Shown here piece after piece: positions 48,102 through 61,620 of a stretch of DNA of 64,000 nt. A program made the translations under genes and the position numbers. Under the pieces are notes generated by a model. It was not told the DNA's origin. It saw nothing but the letters and a program-made list of their open reading frames with translations, and searched no databases. The first letter of the stretch is position 1, and each line of letters starts with the position of its first letter. The DNA comes from Lateolabrax maculatus (Eukaryota > Chordata > Actinopteri > Acropomatiformes > Lateolabracidae): assembly GCA_031216445.1 (NCBI GenBank), contig CM062218.1:25204001-25268000 (forward strand), in the 5' to 3' direction.

Positions 48102-49304
48102 GTGTTTGCTGAGTTCAACAGAATCGCAAGTAAGAATCTTGAGGGAGACTTCTTTGAGGCTCTGGACCAGTATACCCCACGTTTCATTGAACTTTTCAAA
48201 ACAAGAAGGGGAACTGTTGGCCAGAAGCTCAGTGAGCTGATGCAGCACATGAGCTGGATGGTAAGTAGGTTAATTTTGCTTTTGATCTGTGTGATAGTTC
48301 ATCAATCAAGTTCTAAATGAGATGATCCAGCCCAACCTATTCTATTTCCTGTCTGACTTGTGCTTGTGCCTTGCAAATTACTCTGTTAACTGGTCTTTTC
48401 TCTCTCTGTGTATCATTAGACACCAGACGTGACAGTACTTCGCTCTGTTGTCCTCAAAGGCATTCCTATTTTACTTGGTGACGACTCCAGTGAATTCTTC
48501 AAGACATGCTCTGTAAGTACTTGCACATAAGAAAAAGTTTGGTCTGCATTAAAATAGAACTATATCTGTGCTGACATAGAAGATGTAATTTTATCTGCAC
48601 AATATACAATATACATTTTGTACAGTGATTGATGTATTTTGTATGGCAATTCCTCCACAGCTAATCTGAGAGGTATTTAAACAGCCAGTAAATAAAAATG
48701 AAATTTGCCACATAAACGTTGTACACATTAATTAATTGTAAATCTAAGGAGCAGGAGTCCAGGCTGAAAAGTCAGTGTCACTGTTTAAGAATATATGGAC
48801 CTTGTGGACCATAGCTTTAGTTTAATCATACCACATTTATTTTGTTGGTTATATTGTAACAATCCAGTGTGAACACATATTTAAAACCATATTCCCTAGC
48901 AAATGCTTTCAACATTAAAAATGAATGTTTAGAAGAGCATAAATTGCCATGCTGAAGAATGTGTGTGTGTGTCTTTGTAGGGTACAGCGAGAGACGAGGC
49001 CCTAGAATGCACTGTCGGTGTGCTGACAGTTGTCAGTGAAGATAATCCTCATGAGGGTCCAAGTTCAGTAGACCTCCAGCCCATCTCCACTGCCATCATT
49101 CTGGAGGGAGGTATCATCATGGATCATATAAAAAAACTTGCCTCAGGCAGTTTGTCTGTTATTTGGGCTTACATATGCTTTGCATTTGGATTACCCAAAA
49201 TGCATGGCAAATACACTCAACTTCATTCAGACTGTGATGCTTGGACTGGGAAAGAAAACCTCCCACCAAAACTGTTAACTTTGAAGAACAGTCTACTGGG
49301 TTAG
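48102..49304 (+). pseudogene. SAMD3-like gene, exons 4-6 (T9)
   Basis: Exon 4 48102-48260, exon 5 48420-48512, exon 6 48981-49304. All open. Confidence 0.55.
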
Positions 49305-50629
49305 ACCAGTAAAGAGCCATCAGCTGTCAGATAGCACTTTGTAAATTATGCAGCAGTTAATGTTCTCCTGTTATCAGAGAAAGTTTTATGCTTTCATGCA
49401 ACTGAGCTGGCTTGTTTATGATCTCAAAAAAAAAAAAATTCTATTAAAGTGTACCATGTTATGCTAGTATGCTAATGGTGGAAATAGCGCCACCTTGTGT
49501 TGCAAAGAGTTGTTAGATAATGTTGTCAGAAAGGAACCTAGCAAGGTTGACCTGTTTACATTTGTGTTTTGGGAAAACTTTTAATTATAGTAGTTATAAT
49601 GTAGTACAAATACAAAACCCAAGGAGTGATGTTTTTCTGTGTTGGTTTAAACCTTGGACTGATGCTCGCTTTGGGACACAAAAGCATTTGTTGTACTTTC
49701 AGTTTTGATCAGAAATGCAATGATTTTGCATGCACTGAAGTCCTGTAATTATCAGGTGTTTACCTGTTTAATATTGTGAGACTGTTACATGCATAGAATT
49801 AGCTCACAAAAATGTGGTTTTATTTTTGCCATGTCCATGTCATGTTCTACAGTCAAATCAAACCACAAGTTTGTTGTTTAGCTGCTGTTTTGTACTTGAA
49901 TGTACAAGAAAGTGATACTTGGGAACAGAACACTTGAGGCTGAATAATAGATTTAATGCATATTGTTATTACAATAGCCTAACAGACATAGATCACACTA
50001 TGAGCAATTTTACAACTAGCTTTAAAATACATTAAATATGACAAGAGGATAGAGAACAGTAATTTTATTGTTTATTGTAAGGTTATTACATGAGTGATAA
50101 AACATACATTTTATATTGGAGAATTGGAATCAAAAGTAACAATATCGAACATTTATTGTTCAGCCTAGATCTGTCAGTGATGCAATTATTTTTTTAATAA
50201 ATGTTGTAATGCAGCTGAACAAACCCAGTGAGTGTTCTTTTAAAGTATATGTTTGTGGTGTTTTTCCCTTTATTAGGTAATAACAGCTAAAATAGATAAG
50301 AAATGGGAGAAGGACAAGGACCCATTCAAGGAAATTGGTTTGTTTAATTTAACTGAACTGAAATGAACTGAAAAAAAATGAGTGAGTAGTAAGTAGTAGG
50401 TATCATAATTCTAAGTGGGGTTAAATTTGTATCAAGCAGTCCACACAAAATGAAAAAATTAAGTTAAATGAACTTTTTTTTTTTTTTTTAGTTGTACTAC
50501 TTGATTTGGTACTGCACACTTAAAATAAACAAGCTTTTCTAACTCACTATTCTTAAGATTACTTTGCTTAATTTGCAACGAGTTTGCATACTTTTTTTAA
50601 GTAAGGTCAACTAATTAGATTTTACAGTG

Positions 50630-51479
50630 AGTATACGTACACACGTCTCCCGCAGAGCTATGTTGAAAGTCCCTCAATATTCAGTCGAGTATTGGCTAAT
50701 GACCTGCAACACCTAGACGTGTCCAGTACAGTACTACAATATGTAGATGATCTCTTGATATGTAGCACCTCCAAAGCTCAATGTGCACAAGACTCAGTCT
50801 CAGCCCTGATGGCTTTAGAAAAGGGGGCTCACAAGGTGAGTAAAAATAAATTACAGTTTTGCCAGACACAGGTTGAATACTTAGGTAGACAACTCTGTGG
50901 CACTAAATGAGCTATAGTGCCCTCACAAATTGAGGCAGTATCGAAAGCTCCCAAACCACAAATGGTGAGACACATGTCGTCATTTCTGCCATCTCAGCTT
51001 TACTATAAGCCATACACCATCCAAAAGTGTTAGCCATCATTAAATGCGTCGCTCATCAAAAAACGAATTCCCTGATAGCTAAAGGCAACAACTTAGCAGA
51101 TGAAGCCGCAAAACGCATAGCTACACCCACCTGTATAGGACCACTGCTAGTAGCTGGAGATTGTGAACCACTAACAAACTTATATATATATATGAGCTAT
51201 ATATATGTGCTGCTATATAATAGCAGCACAACATCAGGCAAGTCCATATGCACATTCTGTATGGGCAAAAAGGGGGGCAAGTATAATCACTGAAGAAGGT
51301 CCATCACATGGGCTATGGCGAAGTGCACATGGACATATTGTCCTCCCAACATCTTTGGTACAGGTTGCTACACGTAGTGCGCATGGTCAGGACCATTGCA
51401 CAAGTGGGGAGGTGTTGAGACGCCTTCAAGCAGTCTGGTGGTCACCATTTTTCCGACCTGCGTTTGTAGCTGAGACAAT
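50630..51479 (+). pseudogene. pol: P9: ERV pol fragment
   Basis: Short type with the Gly variant. The TA tract is very short (about 51179-51193), and CACTAACAAAC is shared with P10. Private changes are AAATGGTGAG, TACTATAAGCC and GCGTCGCTC. Confidence 0.78.
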
Positions 51480-51626
51480 TTTGCAAGGAAGGTTTTTTTC
51501 TGTTGCTCTGGTATTTCAAGTCTGATACTGCATGTTAGTGTTTTTGTTTTTTGTTTCTATTTTGCCGGGCTTGATGCTAAAATGATCTTTTCTTTTCAGA
51601 TTTTTCAAGAAGACAAAAAACTTCCT

Positions 51627-52358
51627 ATGCAGTGGTTGTGTAAGTATTGCACATTTTGTGCTGAAAAGAGGTGCTTCTTACTTAAGCATTACCGCTTAAA
51701 ACACGGGTGCCACACTCGAATATCACCACTACCGTGCCTTTATAAGGAGTGCCTGTGCACATTTAAATCTTTCAATGCACTCAAAGTCCACTTATCAACA
51801 TGGCACACTCAAAAGGACCTGGGGAACGTGGGTGAAACTGCTTTCCATTGTCAGCTGTGTGACTTTGTGGAGCCTTGCACTGGAGCTGACTTTTTTACCC
51901 ATTTACGAAGACATTTGAAGCTGAAGCAAAAGGTTTCCTGTCCATATCAAGGCTGTAGCTTTCAGAGCAATGTTTATTCAACCTTTAATGCACATAAAAG
52001 CAAAGAACATCAAGACCACAATAAGATGGCATTCAAACCTGAAATTGTGTCACATAATGTACTTGAGGTACCTCCACCTAATATAAATATTCAACCTGAG
52101 GATAGTGCCCCTGAAACTGATCAGGTTGAGTTTGAGGTTACTGAGCTCAATGAAGATGTGGGAGACTTGGAGAGTCAGTTGGAACATAATGTAGCTGCTG
52201 TTTTTCTGAAAATGTCATCGATTCTTAACATCTCTGAAAATGCCCTGCAAGAAGTTATAGAGCAGATCAACCAAATTTATGTGCTTTCACAGCCATTGTT
52301 ACATACCTCGGTTGGAAAAATACTAAATCAACATTGTGGAGATGTTGAGGACTCTTAA
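51627..52358 (+). CDS. C2H2 zinc-finger protein (T10)
   Basis: Intact frame with the T2 protein sequence and the synonymous finger 1 codon shared with T9. Confidence 0.6.
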   Translation: MQWLCKYCTFCAEKRCFLLKHYRLKHGCHTRISPLPCLYKECLCTFKSFNALKVHLSTWHTQKDLGNVGETAFHCQLCDFVEPCTGADFFTHLRRHLKLKQKVSCPYQGCSFQSNVYSTFNAHKSKEHQDHNKMAFKPEIVSHNVLEVPPPNINIQPEDSAPETDQVEFEVTELNEDVGDLESQLEHNVAAVFLKMSSILNISENALQEVIEQINQIYVLSQPLLHTSVGKILNQHCGDVEDS

Positions 52359-53776
52359 GTGAGTGAGATAGCTAAAGTATTTACTGAGAATAATGTATTC
52401 CTGAAATTCACTTCTACTAGGGGGTCATTGTCAACCACTAGCAAGCGAACATCATACATTTGAAAAGAATTCTCAGTGGTGACGCCTATTGAGTTTGTCC
52501 TAAAAAATGACAGGCAGACAGTTGTGTATATCCCCATACTAAAAATGCTGCAGACATTACTAAACAATGGAGAAATTTTAGATAAGGCCATGTCATCTGA
52601 GACAAATTTGTCACAAGGATACAGATCTCACAGGGATGGTTACCGGTTTAAAGACAATTCTCTCTTGACAGAGGAAGAATTCAGGATTGCTCTTTTCTTG
52701 TACACAGATGATTTTGAGGTGGCTAAGCCCTTGGGAACCTCCAGAAAGAAACACAAGCTGCCATCTACTGGGTACTTGGAAATCTACACCCTAAATATCG
52801 CTCCTCTCTTCATTCCATTCAGCTTGCTCTACTCATCATCGCTGAAGATGATATCAGGAAGTTGACTTTAAATGAGAGACCACAGTCTATTGAAGAATTA
52901 AAAGTGCAACTGGTAGATAAACTGTCACTGCAGTATGACTTTAAACTGCAGTATGAAGATCAAGACTTCCATAATGCCCTCTGCAATTTGACTGAAATAA
53001 CTGATTTACCTGAAAGAGCTACGCTCAAAATCATCCCTCTTGTGACTCTCCATTTAACCGCATTGTCATCACCCACCACAACATCAGACACTGAGTGCAG
53101 CACAGCAGACACTGAGATCCTGTCGACAGGAAGAGCATCACCATCGCTAAGACAACAGTGGCCAGATTTCTTTGACATACCCAATTTCTCAGTTGATGTT
53201 GACTATAGACTCAGACAGGCAGATCTTGCCTTTATGAAGGATGGAACACGTATGACTCTACCACGAGATATGAAGCATGACATACTAGAAAAGCTTGCTG
53301 AGACGATGTACAGTTTCAAGGCTTACCCTAAAGATGATGACTTCAGCAGTGTTGCAAAAGCACTAATTAGCAAACACCCCTGCCTCACTGAGCCTGGACC
53401 ACACAGATGGTATGGCTGGAAAAACAGCCTTAAATTATCGCACAAAGCTTCAAAAAGCTGGATGTGAGGATGTAGCAATCAATGGAGGCAAAAGAAGTAA
53501 AGGCAACCCAGAAGGAGAATCCTCAAGCAAGAATATCAAACGGCCAAAAAGAGGTGAAGCAAACTACCTACCTAACTTACCTGAAGGACATGATGAAACA
53601 AGCCTTGAAAATGCCAGAAAGGTTCTCGTGGAAGAAATGAAGAAGAAACAACCCAATGGCACTCTCATCTCACAAATGATGGACCAATCATTCCCACTAC
53701 GCAGACAAGAAATTGTAGAAAAGGAACCTGCTGTACAGAACATTGTTGAACGATGGCCAGCACTCTTCACAGACAG
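52359..53776 (+). pseudogene. Rest of exon 3, broken (T10)
   Basis: Common stop (TGA 52461-52463) and frameshifts. Private Thr for Ile in LFLYTDDFEV. Confidence 0.58.
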
Positions 53777-53922
53777 GTAAACTATTTTTGTTCTCAACCA
53801 ATAAAATAATGCCTATCAAAAAGAAATTCAAGGTGTGTGGCTAGAAATCCAAACACACTTGTTGGAATGTTAACACTTCTGCCATCTCTCCATCCCTACC
53901 CACCCCTCTCTCTACTTTTCAG

Positions 53923-55127
53923 GTGTTTGCTGAGTTCAACAGAATCGCAAGTAAGAATCTTGAGGGAGACTTCTTTGAGGCTCTGGACCAGTATACCCCA
54001 CGTTTCATTGAACTTTTCAAAACAAGAAGGGGAACTGTTGGCCAGAAGCTCAGTGAGCTGATGCAGCACATGAGCTGGATGGTAAGTAGGTTAATTTTGC
54101 TTTTGATCTGTGTGATAGTTCATCAATCAAGTTCTAAATGAGATGATCCAGCCCAACCTATTCTATTTCCTGTCTGACTTGTGCTTGTGCCTTGCAAATT
54201 ACTCTGTTAACTGGTCTTTTCTCTCTCTGTGTATCATTAGACACCAGACGTGACAGTACTTCGCTCTGTTGTCCTCAAAGGCATTCCTATTTTACTTGGT
54301 GACGACTCCAGTGAATTCTTCAAGACATGCTCTGTAAGTACTTGCACATAAGAAAAAGTTTGGTCTGCATTAAAATAGAACTATATCTGTGCTGACATAG
54401 AAGATGTAATTTTATCTGCACAATATACAATATACATTTTGTACAGTGATTGATGTATTTTGTATGGCAATTCCTCCACAGCTAATCTGAGAGGTATTTA
54501 AACAGCCAGTAAATAAAAATGAAATTTGCCACATAAACGTTGTACACATTAATTAATTGTAAATCTAAGGAGCAGGAGTCCAGGCTGAAAAGTCAGTGTC
54601 ACTGTTTAAGAATATATGGACCTTGTGGACCATAGCTTTAGTTTAATCATACCACATTTATTTTGTTGGTTATATTGTAACAATCCAGTGTGAACACATA
54701 TTTAAAACCATATTCCCTAGCAAATGCTTTCAACATTAAAAATGAATGTTTAGAAGAGCATAAATTGCCATGCTGAAGAATGTGTGTGTGTGTGTCTTTG
54801 TAGGGTACAGCGAGAGACGAGGCCCTAGAATGCACTGTCGGTGTGCTGACAGTTGTCAGTGAAGATAATCCTCATGAGGGTCCAAGTTCAGTAGACCTCC
54901 AGCCCATCTCCACTGCCATCATTCTGGAGGGAGGTATCATCATGGATCATATAAAAAAACTTGCCTCAGGCAGTTTGTCTGTTATTTGGGCTTACATATG
55001 CTTTGCATTTGGATTACCCAAAATGCATGGCAAATACACTCAACTTCATTCAGACTGTGATGCTTGGACTGGGAAAGAAAACCTCCCACCAAAACTGTTA
55101 ACTTTGAAGAACAGTCTACTGGGTTAG
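53923..55127 (+). pseudogene. SAMD3-like gene, exons 4-6 (T10)
   Basis: Exon 4 53923-54081, exon 5 54241-54333, exon 6 54804-55127. All open, with a longer TG repeat before exon 6, as in T8. Confidence 0.55.
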
Positions 55128-56480
55128 ACCAGTAAAGAGCCATCAGCTGTCAGATAGCACTTTGTAAATTATGCAGCAGTTAATGTTCTCCTGTTATCAG
55201 AGAAAGTTTTATGCTTTCATGCAACTGAGCTGGCTTGTTTATGATCTCAAAAAAAAAAAAAAATTCTATTAAAGTGTACCATGTTATGCTAGTATGCTAA
55301 TGGTGGAAATAGCGCCACCTTGTGTTGCAAAGAGTTGTTAGATAATGTTGTCAGAAAGGAACCTAGCAAGGTTGACCTGTTTACATTTGTGTTTTGGGAA
55401 AACTTTTAATTATAGTAGTTATAATGTAGTACAAATACAAAACCCAAGGAGTGATGTTTTTCTGTGTTGGTTTAAACCTTGGACTGATGCTCGCTTTGGG
55501 ACACAAAAGCATTTGTTGTACTTTCAGTTTTGATCAGAAATGCAATGATTTTGCATGCACTGAAGTCCTGTAATTATCAGGTGTTTACCTGTTTAATATT
55601 GTGAGACTGTTACATGCATAGAATTAGCTCACAAAAATGTGGTTTTATTTTTGCCATGTCCATGTCATGTTCTACAGTCAAATCAAACCACAAGTTTGTT
55701 GTTTAGCTGCTGTTTTGTACTTGAATGTACAAGAAAGTGATACTTGGGAACAGAACACTTGAGGCTGAATAATAGATTTAATGCATATTGTTATTACAAT
55801 AGCCTAACAGACATAGATCACACTATGAGCAATTTTGCAACTAGCTTTAAAATACATTAAATATGACAAGAGGATAGAGAACAGTAATTTTATTGTTTAT
55901 TGTAAGGTTATTACATGAGTGATAAAACACACATTTTATATTGGAGAATTGGAATCAAAAGTAACAATATCGAACATTTATTGTTCAGTCTAGATCTGTC
56001 AGTGATGCAATTATTTTTTTAATAAATGTTGTAATGCAGCTGAACAAACCCAGTGAGTGTTCTTTTAAAGTATATGTTTGTGGTGTTTTTCCTTTTATTA
56101 GGTAATAACAGCTAAAATAGATAAGAAATGGGAGAAGGACAAGGACCCATTCAAGGAAATTGGTTTGTTTAATTTAACTGAACTGAAATGAACTGAAAAA
56201 AAATGAGTGAGTAGTAAGTAGTAGGTATCATAATTCTAAGTGGGGTTAAATTTGTATCAAGCAGTCCACACAAAATGAAAAAATTAAGTTAACACTAAGC
56301 ATGGCTATTAAGTTACATGAACTTTTTTTTTTTTTTTTTTAGTTGTACTACTTGATTTGGTACTGCACACTTAAAATAAACAAGCTTTTCTAACTCACTA
56401 TTCTTAAGATTACTTTGCTTAATTTGCAACGAGTTTGCATACTTTTTTTAAGTAAGGTCAACTAATTAGATTTTACAGTG

Positions 56481-57905
56481 AGTATACGTACACACGTCTC
56501 CCGCAGAGCTATGTTGAAAGTCCCTCAATATTCAGTCGAGTATTGGCTAATGACCTGCAACACCTAGACGTGTCCAGTACAGTACTACAATATGTAGATG
56601 ATCTCTTGATATGTAGCACCTCCAAAGCTCAATGTGCACAAGACTCAGTCTCAGCCCTGATGGCTTTAGAAAAGGGGGCTCACAAGGTGAGTAAAAATAA
56701 ATTACAGTTTTGCCAGACACAGGTTGAATACTTAGGTAGACAACTCTGTGGCACTAAATGAGCTATAGTGCCCTCACAAATTGAGGCAGTATCGAAAGCT
56801 CCCAAACCACAAACGGTGAGACACATGTCGTCATTTCTGCCATCTCAGCTTTACTAGAAGCCATACACCATCCAAAAGTGTTAGCCATCATTAAATGCGT
56901 AGCTCATCAAAAAACGAATTCCCTGATAGCTAAAGGCAACAACTTAGCAGATGAAGCCGCAAAACGCATAGCTACACCCACCTGTATAGGACCACTGCTA
57001 GTAGCTGGAGATTGTGAACCACTAACAAACTTATATATATATATATGAGCTATATATATGTGCTGCTATATAATAGCAGCACAACATCAGGCAAGTCCAT
57101 ATGCACATTCTGTATGGGCAAAAAGGGGGGCAAGTATAATCACTGAAGAAGGTCCATCACATGGGCTATGGCGAAGTGCACATGGACATATTGTCCTCCC
57201 AACATCTTTGGTACAGGTTGCTACACGTAGTGCGCATGGTCAGGACCATTGCACAAGTGGGGAGGTGTTGAGACGCCTTCAAGCAGTCTGGTGGTCACCA
57301 TTTTTCCGACCTGCGTTTGTAGCTGAGACAATAAAAAAAGCCCTAAAAATGCTAGGAATCAAACAGAAGTTCAGATGTGTGTATCACCCACAGTCACAGA
57401 GAGTAGTGGAAAGGGCAAATGGCATGCTAAAAGCAAAACTTGCAAAAATTAGAGCAGACAGTCAGTATAAAATCAATTGGGTAGATGCATTGCCACTTGC
57501 TTTGATGGCTATACGAACACTAACTAACACTAACACTAAGCTAAGAGACTAACACATCTAATACCACACGAGGCACTTACAGGGAGACCGATGCCGGTTC
57601 CCTTTTGTAGAGGGCCGTATGCGAGCAATGTGAACGAGAACTAACATGCTACCTACGACACCTAACGCAAATACACAAAGCTGTGCTCCAACAGGTAAAA
57701 GCTGTGTCTGAGGACAGAGACGCTGACATTCCAGAGCAGCTAAGGAGAGTTGAACCTGGAGACTGGGTCTACGTAAAGGTGTTCAAACGAAAGTGGGACC
57801 AACCAAGGTGAGAAGGACCCTTTAAGGTTATCCTAACTACCCCAACTGCGCTGAAAGTAGAGGGTAAGAAATGTTGGTTCCATTTAAACCATTGCTGCAG
57901 AGCGA
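56481..57905 (+). pseudogene. pol: P10: long ERV pol 3' half
   Basis: Second long unit, parallel to P3: RT YVDD from 56543 (Gly variant), RNase H segment about 56878-57020, short TA tract, integrase N-terminal part from 57058, core tail to 57552 and C-terminal domain about 57690-57905. It has one extra TAACAC unit near 57530 compared with P3, and TGTTGG in place of TGTCGG at about 57873. The integrase core is deleted as elsewhere. Confidence 0.78.
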
Positions 57906-58275
57906 GGGATCCAGGTGAGACAGCAAGGGCACAGCACGATCCAGAAAGGGACGGTGAAGCCTCCCAACTGGAAGATAGACAGCTTCAAGATCCAAGGACA
58001 AAGATGATCACAGAGACTGGCTGAGAGGAGGAGTACCAGTAAACAACGTAATCACACTCACGTATATAAAGTCAGCTCAATACAATCAAACATTGACATT
58101 AGGACCAGAAGGCATTAAAAATAGACACGCATGTGGTTCACAGACAATGCCTAAAAGAAGGGACAGTGATGGTAGTGGTACAATGTTCACGAAATCAATG
58201 CACATAGATAAACCTACACCAAACCATGACAGCTGAAGAAGCAACCAAATTGACCCAAATTTAAGTAAAATGAGG
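57906..58275 (+). other. ERV 3' non-coding stretch, no env (P10)
   Basis: No gene seen. It matches the P3 counterpart, with an extra T in GGCATTAAAAATAG near 58115. Confidence 0.35.
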
Positions 58276-58738
58276 TGTCTGAGCTGAGAGATGTCTCTCC
58301 CATGTGTGTCCAATGTTTAGATACTTGTGTGGATCCAATGTTTAGATACTTGTGTGGGAAATGTTTAGATAAGCCTATGTCCAAGGTCTGGCTACTTTCA
58401 TAGATGGGTGCCCCTTGGGGGTTGTTTTCCTAAAATTCCAAAGAGATGAGATCAGTTTCAACCTGAACTATAGGTTCCACCTTCCCTTTCTGTAAAATAG
58501 CCATGTATGGTTATGAGGTTGGCTCTGAGCCTATCTTGTCACCACACATTAGCTATACCATGAGGCTTTAAAAGGTGTAGTTTGAGTGGAAAACGGGGGA
58601 GATTCACATTGGCTTCGGATCTTCTCACAGGCAATCCATGGTGCTTGTTTTGACGCTGTACTTTTTGTAATAAACCTTTTTATACAACTAAGTCGGTGTC
58701 AGCGGAGATTCCTTCATCATCATCACATCATCGCTACA
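58276..58738 (+). repeat. Putative ERV LTR (P10)
   Basis: Near-identical to the P3 LTR, with the same 25-bp repeat (from 58310), TATA-like site and AATAAA (58669-58674). Confidence 0.5.
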
Positions 58739-58741
58739 GAA

Positions 58742-59363
58742 GATACAACACAGCCAACCCCTCTCAGACAGCTAAGGTCGCAAAAGGAGGAAGCATTTAG
58801 GAGTGGAGACAGAAGCAGGTTCAAAGAGGCAAAGTACAGGTTTAGCAAGGAGGTGAGGGGAGCTAAACGACTGTATTCTGAGAAACTCCAACACCAGTTC
58901 TCAGCCAAGGACTCTGCTTCTGTCTGGAAGGGGCTCAGAGAGCTCACCCATTACAAACCCAGAGCCCCCCACTCTGCTAACGACTTGCGCCTGTCCAACA
59001 ATCTGAACAAGTTCTACTGTCGTTTCGAAAGACAATGGGACAGTCCAGACACAATCCCCTGGGACTCCATCCACCAGCCCCAGGCCACCAGCTTCACCTC
59101 TCCCACCACTGCAGGGGCCTGGGCCTCTCCACAACTTCAAACCTCAGAGGCCCCCTTCCCGTCCACAGTGACACCTCTCTCAATCCTGGAGAGGGATGTT
59201 AACAGACAATACAAGAGACAGAACCTCCACAAAGCAGCCGGGCCAGACTCTGTCTCTCCATCCACCCTGAAGCACTGTGCTGACCAGCTGTCTCTGGTGT
59301 TCACAGATATCTTTAACACTTCACTGGAGATATCCCACATACCAGCCTGCTTCAAATGTTCCA
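58742..59363 (+). pseudogene. LINE ORF2 fragment (P10)
   Basis: Same fragment with the same ends and the same protein sequence as in P3, so it was in place before the long unit was duplicated. Confidence 0.75.
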
Positions 59364-59565
59364 GCAAGAGATACTGTAAGACTTAGAGCACACTGGCAGA
59401 CGAAGAGAAAGACAAAAGACACTCACATATGTGCAGCCTGCAGTATACTGGATCCAATGGCCAGCTGACTCAGAACTTGCACACCAATGGAGTGTGTGAA
59501 AAGCCTGGATACAGAAAGAACTGCCCACAGCACAAGAACCACGACTGCCGCTGCACTGCACTCTG
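59364..59565 (+). other. Unassigned ERV 5' segment (P10)
   Basis: Counterpart of 16856-17057; nothing further recognised. Confidence 0.25.
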
Positions 59566-60423
59566 ATGTATGATGAGACTCAGCAACATACTGACTACAA
59601 AGAATGCTGGACAGAGTTGATTACAGGCAAAATATTATCTGTAATATGTCAAGACCTGTATGTTGGACCACAAGGACCAGCAGCAGCAGTTACTCTACCA
59701 CCAGAACTACGTCCCTGGTTTCAAGTCACCAGCTCCGTCCCACATGTTACACTCCTGATAGCTAATGGACATGAATCACGTGACCTAGGACCGATGGTGA
59801 AGGCAGCACTACAAGTGACTGTATGGAAACCAACTCAGAACACGCATGTGCAGTCATCCTCCGATGGACAATATGTGAAAATATTTCTGCGAGCATATGA
59901 CAAAGGAACAAGAGCCCAAGTGCTACTAAGTCAGAGATTCCCTACTCAACTGCCACTCTCAGAAGAACATAGTGTGCTACTACATCAGATACCACATGAG
60001 TTATGGTCACATCATAAAACAGATGTAGGGCTAGTTAGGTCAGCACAGCCAGTTCACATCAAAGCAAAAGAGGGCATTGTGTTGCCATACCAAAAACAAT
60101 ATCCCATGAAACCACACCAAATAGCAGGTATAAGACCCACCATCAAGGGCTTGGTAGCAGCAGGTGTGTTAAAACCAACAAAAAGTCTGTGTAATACACC
60201 AACTTGTCCAATAAAACAAAATAAACTCTAGTGACTATCGATTGGTGCATGATTTGTGCGCCATTAATTCCACTGTAGATGCAGAAGTACCTGTGGTTCC
60301 AGACCCACATACTTTGCTTTCTAATATCCCACATGACGCCTGTTGGTACACAGCATTTGTTAGTGTGCCATTACACCCAGATTCACAGTATCTGTTTGCT
60401 TTTACATATCAAGGACAGCAGTA
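59566..60423 (+). pseudogene. pol: ERV pol 5' half (P10)
   Basis: Here the pre-RT to RT N-terminus frame runs 221 residues (59566-60231), longer than in P3 because the extra A is absent. A stop and frameshift still separate it from the palm segment at 60242-60423. It breaks off at AGTA (60420-60423), where T11 begins. Confidence 0.75.
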
Positions 60424-60607
60424 CACTGTAAATGCAAACATAGTATTTAATTAAAAATAGTAAATTGACTTAAATCAGTTTTTATCAAATTGCTATTAAC
60501 ACTTACTTTTAGTAAGTTACTTGTAATTTGTGGTTGAAAAATCTCACCAGCTCAGTCTACTTGAACTGGATTAATTTAGAAAAAGTATGTTTTCGATAAT
60601 TGTGCTT

Positions 60608-60919
60608 TTACAAGTACATTTACTCAATACTGCACTTAAGTACAAAGTACTTTAAGTACTTTACTTTTTTTTTCATATTACTGTCTACTTTTACTCCACT
60701 ACATTTCAGAGGGAAATATTGTACTTTTTACATCACTGCATATGTAATAATACATACGCGATATATAATAATAATCAGTAGTATGCTACTTTTAATTTTA
60801 ATATTTTAAGTATTTCTTTTTGTGGTTATATGTTTTTTACTTAATTGAAATTTTCACTGCAGGAGCTGTATTGTAAAAGAGTAGTTTCACGGAGTGGTAT
60901 TAGTACTTTTGCTTCGATT
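60608..60919 (+). repeat. hAT-type fish MITE remnant (T11)
   Basis: Same remnant as in T4, with GGGAAATATTG, the commoner form of this repeat, where T4 has GGGAAACATTG. Confidence 0.5.
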
Positions 60920-60926
60920 TGAAAAC

Positions 60927-61100
60927 TTCGCCGGCTTTTTTTTTTTTTTTCCCGACCTGTGGGCATGCGCAACTCCGTCCTCTCTACGCCTGACGGTATG
61001 TCAACAACACACCCGCAACGGACGAGAAGCTGGACCTAATCCCTGCAACAGCACTCGTTAAGGTTATTTTCAGCATTCTTGTGCTTGGCACACTCATTTG
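60927..61100 (+). promoter_or_regulatory. Promoter region and exon 1 (T11)
   Basis: GCATGCGCA at 60963-60971 and a GTGAGT donor at 61101. A few substitutions from T4 (CTACGCC, GACGAGAAGC) leave the motif and donor intact. Confidence 0.45.
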
Positions 61101-61207
61101 GTGAGTAATATTTTACCCTTGTTTAGACCGTTTTCTTTCTGTAAGTAAGCGCCATATTTTTCGTGCTTGCTAGTAATGATGTGTGTTGTAATGTCAGCTA
61201 ACGCTGC

Positions 61208-61229
61208 CTCAGAGCTATATAGCTCTGAG
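61208..61229. repeat. 22-bp perfect palindrome (T11)
   Basis: Exact copy of the intron 1 palindrome in T4. Confidence 0.5.
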
Positions 61230-61620
61230 CTAGCTGAACTATATTATGGACATAACGTGTCTTACTTTTGTCACGTTAAAGTTGAGGAGAAACTTTAGTG
61301 TAGCGGTCGCGGGCGTGCTCGTCACGTGCACGCGCACACCCGCTGTCGGAGTTGATTTTTTTTTCTGAGGCCAGTCATCTATGAGTACTCACTCACGATG
61401 AGAGACTGATCCCGGCGGTTTGTGAGTTTCCATGAGCAGGAGGGCATTCACATGGCAGAACATCAGAACAAGTCTGGATGTATCATTTTATTTTACGCTC
61501 GGCTGTTAAGTTAGGACTATGCTAACTTAATGTTATTTTATTTAACCCTCCTCACTTAACACTAGTCATATTTGTAGCTGTGTCGTTTCCATGGTTACCA
61601 CGTTTAGCGCGCCCAATGAG

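Larger units (their letters stand above)
45659..50629 (+). mobile_element. T9: T block lacking its 5' end
   Basis: The 3' region has a private deletion of about 25 bp at about 50466 (AAGTTAAATGAAC, missing the ACACTAAGCATGG part). The gene-free region is 49305-50629. Confidence 0.6.
51480..56480 (+). mobile_element. T10: T block lacking its 5' end
   Basis: The last T block before the second long unit. The gene-free region is 55128-56480. AGTA follows at 56481-56484. Confidence 0.6.
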
